A DNA stretch of 9,268 bases from Nitrososphaerales archaeon (GTDB lineage: Archaea > Thermoproteota > Nitrososphaeria > Nitrososphaerales > Nitrososphaeraceae), in NCBI GenBank assembly GCA_029237515.1, contig JARBAV010000302.1, positions 1 through 9,268 of the forward strand, in the 5' to 3' direction. Numbering within the stretch: the first letter of the stretch is position 1; each line of letters starts with the position of its first letter. Shown in pieces: positions 6,814 to 9,268 of the stretch. Below the pieces are notes generated by a model. The model saw only the letters and a program-made list of their open reading frames with translations, was not told where the DNA came from and made no database searches. Made by a program: the position numbers and the translations under genes.

Positions 6814-6984
6814 ATGGGAACCTGTATATCTCACGTGCTAGAATACGAAAAGAAGAGTCAGAGAATGACGTGGTTAAGATGTGTAGAGTGCGGTACGGTT
6901 GTCGGATGGCTTGAGGACAATACGCCCATTATAGAGGGAAAAGTAGTACGACTAACCAATAAGGAAAAAGAAAAACTAAGGTAG
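6814..6984 (+). CDS. Very small (56 aa) Cys-pair protein, second gene of the operon
   Basis: The reading frame ATG 6814 to TAG 6982-6984 encodes 56 residues starting MGTCISHVLEYEKK. It has one clear Cys-x2-Cys knuckle, RCVECGTVVGW (22-32). Cys4 and His7 near the N-terminus could supply the other two zinc ligands, giving a one-zinc mini-ribbon. The C-terminus is lysine-rich (KVVRLTNKEKEKLR). Evidence that it is real: only three bases separate it from the upstream gene, a GGAGG precedes it, its composition is balanced, with the motif intact, and a T-run follows the stop directly. I know of no characterised homologue. It may be the partner of the upstream zinc-ribbon protein, since both are small Cys-rich proteins made from one message. 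Confidence 0.7.
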   Translation: MGTCISHVLEYEKKSQRMTWLRCVECGTVVGWLEDNTPIIEGKVVRLTNKEKEKLR

Positions 6985-6985
6985 C

Positions 6986-6991
6986 TTTTTT
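6986..6991 (+). terminator. Oligo-T terminator of the zinc-ribbon operon
   Basis: Six consecutive Ts start two bases after the 56-aa gene's stop codon. This is the typical archaeal termination signal. Confidence 0.55.
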
Positions 6992-7193
6992 CTCATCACT
7001 ACAAATCAGTATCAAGAAAATGCATTGGCGACGTGTTTAATAGCCACAACTCAATTCTAGTAATCAAGATATTTAATTTTGAATGTATCTCCCTTCATGT
7101 AGCTAGTTCCAGTAGAATTTTCTGTTAATTGTTAACTTCCCGATGCAAATTAGGTGAAAAAGCAAAATGTCTCGATTAAATAAAAGATTATCC

Positions 7194-7202
7194 TATATAT
7201 AT
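7194..7202 (+). promoter_or_regulatory. TATA box for the 31-aa membrane peptide
   Basis: TATATATAT is centred 31 bases before the GTG at 7229. This is the right distance for a near-leaderless transcript and the main support for that tiny gene. The interval from 6992 to 7193 shows no gene. Confidence 0.55.
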
Positions 7203-7228
7203 CGTAAAATGTATAATTATTAATAGGA

Positions 7229-7324
7229 GTGGAAGGTCCCCCATTGTGGGTCTGGGCAATTATCGTTGGGACTATAATAGCAGCCAAATTCATTTATCGA
7301 TGGCAGATGACGAAGGAAGTATAA
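7229..7324 (+). CDS. 31-aa single-helix membrane peptide
   Basis: GTG 7229 to TAA 7322-7324 encodes a peptide beginning MEGPPLWVWAIIVGT and ending RWQMTKEV. Residues 6-23 form one uninterrupted hydrophobic helix (LWVWAIIVGTIIAAKFIY, with one Lys near its end). The sequence before it is acidic and the sequence after it is basic, which predicts the C-terminus inside. Three Trp in 31 residues is unusual. An in-frame stop lies at 7214, so no longer form exists, and GTG is the only start. The TATA box at 7194-7202 places the transcript start within a few bases of this codon. It could be a regulatory or stabilising subunit of a membrane complex. It could also be the surviving N-terminus of a larger gene, given the relic just downstream. 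I know of no homologue. Confidence 0.5.
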   Translation: MEGPPLWVWAIIVGTIIAAKFIYRWQMTKEV

Positions 7325-7325
7325 G

Positions 7326-7591
7326 GACACAAAATACAGTGATATGTCTTTTAATAGGGCTATGGGAAATTCGACATCTATGAAAAATGGGAGAATAATT
7401 GATCACAAATAATTTTCAAATTGGGTACATTTGATCGTCAGTGATGGCTCTGTCCTGGATAGACTATTTAGTCGAGTCTCCAAGTTCAAAATATTTGAAA
7501 CAGTACAGTATCTGCACTTGTATTAGGCAGTGGTATTATCATAGAATCCAATGACTCCGCCACATTTGACCTGCATCGACTGAGCTATTGA
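7326..7591 (+). pseudogene. Relic of a histidine-kinase ATPase (HATPase_c) domain
   Basis: Translated fragments follow the order of the C-terminal ATP-binding domain of a sensor histidine kinase. In one frame, FNRAMGNST (from about 7350) resembles the N box (NNAIKFT), and NGRIID follows it. After an in-frame TAA (7410-7412) comes WVHLIVSDGS (7422-7451), like the strand and G1 box before DxGxG. Then VLDRLFSRVSKF (7452-7487) is like the LPRLFxKF F box of thaumarchaeal kinases. After a frame change, SALVLGSGIIIESN (7511-7552) is like GLGLxISKSIIEAH, and DSATFDLHRL (7553-7582) is like the closing GATFxFxLP strand. One stop, one frameshift and small deletions make it non-functional. No dimerisation or sensor domain remains upstream. 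Each match is weak alone; the collinear order is the argument. Confidence 0.45.
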
Positions 7592-7686
7592 TGAACATCT
7601 TGAAGATATCCTAACTCAACTATATCCGGCCGATGTTTCAAAAAATTCTGGAAAGCGTTAAGCTAAGATAGAAAATTGGAATAATT

Positions 7687-7723
7687 CGACTTCAATACGT
7701 TTTATGACGCTAACTTGAAGTCG
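7687..7723. repeat. Perfect 9-bp inverted repeat
   Basis: CGACTTCAA (7687-7695) and TTGAAGTCG (7715-7723) are exact reverse complements separated by 19 bases. Nearby, AACTTG (7713-7718) and CAAGTT (7731-7736) form an overlapping smaller inverted repeat. The role is unknown. The surrounding gap (7592-7806) holds no gene I can support. Confidence 0.6.
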
Positions 7724-7806
7724 TGTTGTCCAAGTTGACATGTTTTAAACCTGGAAATGAATGAATTTGTATCAATAGTCGGTACAATTAATAATATCAA
7801 ATATAC

Positions 7807-7824
7807 AAAAATAAAAAAAAGAAA
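7807..7824 (-). terminator. T-rich terminator of the 93-aa secreted protein gene
   Basis: On the minus strand, about 40 bases past the stop codon, the sequence reads TTTCTTTTTTTTATTTTT. This long U-tract is the expected archaeal 3' end for the gene at 7864-8145. Confidence 0.65.
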
Positions 7825-7863
7825 TAGGTGAACCTTTAGCTTATGCCTTTGCAGTTGTTATCT

Positions 7864-8145
7864 TTACCAGTCTTTGTCGTGGCCGCCGCGGTGATCGTCT
7901 TCTTGTACTTGTTGAGAACCGCTGACTGCTACTGAGTTCTTTTCACCCTGGACTTGTGAGCCAATGTTTTCACAGAAGACATACATTGGTAGTTTACCGT
8001 TTCCACACTCATTCGCCTGAGTAATCACTTGACTTTTTCCGTATTTCTTCTTTCCATCCGCAAATGCGCTATCTGTTGCAAAAGCTGTAGCTCCAATGAG
8101 CATGACTGCCATTGCTGCTACAATTACCATGTATTTGGAATTCAT
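7864..8145 (-). CDS. Small exported CGNGKLP-family protein, member 1 (intact)
   Basis: A 93-aa exported protein. Residues 1-29 form a Sec signal peptide (core MVIVAAMAVMLIGATAFA, likely cleavage SAFA-DGKKK). The mature part has a Lys-rich start, then KSQVITQANECGNGKLP (37-53), Cys58, and SQVQGEKNSVAVSGSQQ (63-79). The two cysteines, 10 residues apart (47 and 58), could form a disulfide. The tail EDDHRGGHDKDW (82-93) is rich in Asp and His and might bind metal. A longer frame could start at the TTG at 8184, but the TATA box at 8197-8205 puts the transcript start near 8176, inside it; the ATG at 8145 also starts the signal peptide correctly. Related copies lie at 8578-8881 and 9072-9268. I recall similar small exported proteins in Nitrososphaerales genomes but know no function. 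Confidence 0.8.
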   Translation of the reverse strand: MNSKYMVIVAAMAVMLIGATAFATDSAFADGKKKYGKSQVITQANECGNGKLPMYVFCENIGSQVQGEKNSVAVSGSQQVQEDDHRGGHDKDW

Positions 8146-8196
8146 ACTAGTTGAGCGGTGATAGTGTTTATTTGTATTAGGCAAATTCGAACACTC

Positions 8197-8205
8197 TCAT
8201 ATATC
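8197..8205 (-). promoter_or_regulatory. TATA box for secreted protein member 1
   Basis: On the minus strand GATATATGA is centred about 57 bases before the ATG at 8145, predicting a transcript start near 8176 and a leader of about 30 bases. It excludes the upstream TTG at 8184 as the start codon. Confidence 0.55.
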
Positions 8206-8577
8206 TGATATTTTTTCTATAAGAACTACCAGGAGACTATCGCATAGCAAAACGTTCTTCTTAAGATAATGCTCGTCCAGATGGAAGCACATTATTAGCG
8301 GAGTTATACATAGAGACGATCTTCCGTTCCTTTTTCTAGGTTAGACGGCCATTCCGGACCACGTAATAATTATACTATTATCATCCCCAACTATCTCTGC
8401 ATTAATAGAGTCAACAGTCGTTGTGTTGCTTAAGTTGATCGTGTATCAAAAGTACTGCCGCCTATCTACATCTAGTATTGTTCTATAATTTGTAGCAAAA
8501 TACGTTGCTGGCAAGTTGGATCTTTAAATCACTCATAAAGTCCATACTGTTCATTCAATGCGCTACGGGGTAGGCGA
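8206..8577. other. 372-base gap without a supported gene
   Basis: No convincing gene on either strand. It contains an imperfect stem-loop (ATAATGCT 8266-8273 with AGCACATTAT 8285-8294, and an inner TCC/GGA stem). A 34-codon open stretch on the minus strand (8341-8445) has no start codon; its SINAEIVGDDNSIIITWSG faintly resembles a beta-propeller or sialidase-like strand. Both are too weak to annotate. Confidence 0.5.
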
Positions 8578-8881
8578 TCAAATGTGGTTTTGTATCAAAT
8601 TAAACTTCTTTGGGAACGGTGTACCATAATTTGTGGTAGAATCAGTTCTTTCAGTATCTGGTGCTGCAGGCGCCACATCATTCTGACCACCTTGTAGCTG
8701 TGAATTTAATTTAGTACTTATTAGATTTAACGGGAACCTAATAATTTCCTCATTCATTGACTTGGAGTCGACCTGACTCTTTTTATAACGATCTGCAAAC
8801 ACTGGATGTGTGGGATATAAGTAACATCGAAGATGTCAAGATCAGAGTTATACCAATTACAGTCCTAATTCTAGATATCAA
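8578..8881 (-). pseudogene. CGNGKLP-family exported protein, member 2, frameshifted and diverged
   Basis: The open frame (GTG 8802 to TGA 8578-8580) begins FADRYKKSQV and continues to SQLQGGQNDVAPA. It aligns without gaps to member 1 from the Pro of CGNGKLP through SQxQGxxNxVA: R and P align with K and P, while the two cysteines have become Glu and Ser. It has no signal peptide in frame. In another frame just upstream, from a TTG at 8881, lies a good one: RIRTVIGITLILTSSMLLI followed by SHTSS. Joining the two needs one base removed, or two added, near 8790-8835, and gives SHTSS-VFA-DRYKK, the same FA-D cleavage site as member 1. So it is either a young pseudogene or a sequencing error in a live, diverged gene. 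The C-terminal part after QNDVA is unlike the other members. Confidence 0.6.
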
Positions 8882-9020
8882 TACTCTATTAATATATGAA
8901 TACTAGCTGCAATTATCGAGAGTTAAGAAGAAACAATAGAATACAGAAAACAAATAATTATTATAGCATCTATTATGAATTAATATCATGTCGGTAGAAT
9001 ATGTGGATAGTCACTTGATA

Positions 9021-9057
9021 AGAAAATAAAAAGAGTGATTGGTTTCCTGAACCAATC
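9021..9057 (-). terminator. Hairpin plus T-tract terminator of secreted protein member 3
   Basis: GATTGGTT (9037-9044) and AACCAATC (9050-9057) form a perfect 8-bp stem with a 5-base loop. On the minus strand it begins 15 bases after the stop codon and is followed directly by CTCTTTTTATTTTCT. It looks like a bacterial-style intrinsic terminator. Confidence 0.75.
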
Positions 9058-9071
9058 TGGGTATGTGTTTA

Positions 9072-9268
9072 TTAGTCTTCGAATTGTTGGCTAGATGCTA
9101 GTGCTGCTGTGTTATCGTCGCCCTGAATCTGTGATGCAGTGTTCTGACATCCGACATTCTCTGGTAGTTTACCGTTGCCACAGGCATTGGACTGTGCTGC
9201 TGATTGGCTCTTAGACTTGGTTGCAAAAGCATTGTCTGGTGTCGTGAGTGCTGTTGCTACCACTAACA
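9072..9268 (-). CDS. Small exported CGNGKLP-family protein, member 3 (5' end outside window)
   Basis: The C-terminal 65 residues of a gene whose start lies beyond position 9268. The visible part begins inside the signal peptide (LVVATALTTPDNAFA, cleavage likely before TKSKS). It continues with SQSAAQSNACGNGKLP, then ENVGCQN, SQIQGDDNTAALASSQQ and a short acidic end, FED. The two cysteines keep the same 10-residue spacing as member 1, and QGxxNxxA is conserved, but the His/Asp tail of member 1 is missing. The GTG at 9261-9263 is inside the hydrophobic core and is not the start; the frame stays open to the window edge. Function unknown. Gln, Asn, Ser and Ala dominate the mature chain, which could suit a self-associating surface protein, though this is speculation. 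Confidence 0.8.
   Translation of the reverse strand, partial: LVVATALTTPDNAFATKSKSQSAAQSNACGNGKLPENVGCQNTASQIQGDDNTAALASSQQFED

Noticed and set aside
7658..7741. 27-aa minus-strand frame starting MSTWTTRLQVSVIKR
   Set aside because: Too short, no promoter at the right distance, and it coincides with the inverted repeat.
8170..8195. tRNA T-loop-like GTTCGAAT on the minus strand
   Set aside because: Flanking bases do not pair into a T-stem, and no anticodon or acceptor stem surrounds it. The same holds for the TTCGAA at 2396-2401.
8341..8445. Start-less minus-strand stretch with a sialidase-like strand (GDDNSIIITWSG)
   Set aside because: A single short similarity with no second repeat or flanking domain; chance is a better explanation.
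1..9268. Insertion sequence or integrase-bearing mobile element
   Set aside because: No transposase or integrase frame and no pair of terminal repeats with target duplication was seen; the degenerate regions are explained better by gene decay.

Overview
The window looks like a chromosomal stretch of an AT-rich archaeon of the phylum Thaumarchaeota (Nitrososphaerota), probably Nitrososphaerales close to Nitrosocosmicus. The grounds are a pyruvoyl-dependent arginine decarboxylase, a secreted PQQ-type sugar dehydrogenase, small secreted proteins with a CGNGKLP motif, small zinc-ribbon proteins, and archaeal gene architecture: TATA boxes about 20-37 bases before the start codon, short or absent leaders, frequent TTG/GTG starts and oligo-T terminators. 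The assignment rests on recognised families and not on a search.

Region 1 (1-1755): a solitary phosphate-binding protein gene, pstS, with its own promoter and terminator. About 1.28 kb after its start lies a decayed second copy of its 5' end, so a second pstS-like gene probably once stood here. Region 2 (1756-3925): a four-helix membrane protein with a glutamine-rich loop, then a secreted PQQ-type glucose/sorbosone dehydrogenase with a strong TATA box. Both begin with TTG. Region 3 (4045-6139): a divergent pair. The arginine decarboxylase (polyamine/agmatine synthesis) is on the minus strand and a 12-helix MFS exporter is on the plus strand; their shared promoter region holds a perfect 7-bp tandem repeat.

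Region 4 (6140-7860) is sparse. It holds a stem-loop element, a two-gene operon of tiny Cys-rich proteins (the second, 56 aa, is easily missed), a 31-aa single-helix membrane peptide behind a strong TATA box, and what looks like the wreck of a histidine-kinase ATPase domain.

Region 5 (7864-9268, minus strand) is a cluster of three related small exported proteins sharing the pattern SQ...CGNGKLP-x3-V-x-C-x-N...SQxQGxxNxxA. One is intact, one has lost both cysteines and has its signal peptide in another reading frame, and one runs off the window edge. This lineage-specific exported family is the most likely undescribed biology here.

The genes do not form one pathway. Common themes are the cell surface (PstS, sugar dehydrogenase, exporter, exported mini-proteins) and repeated gene duplication followed by decay.
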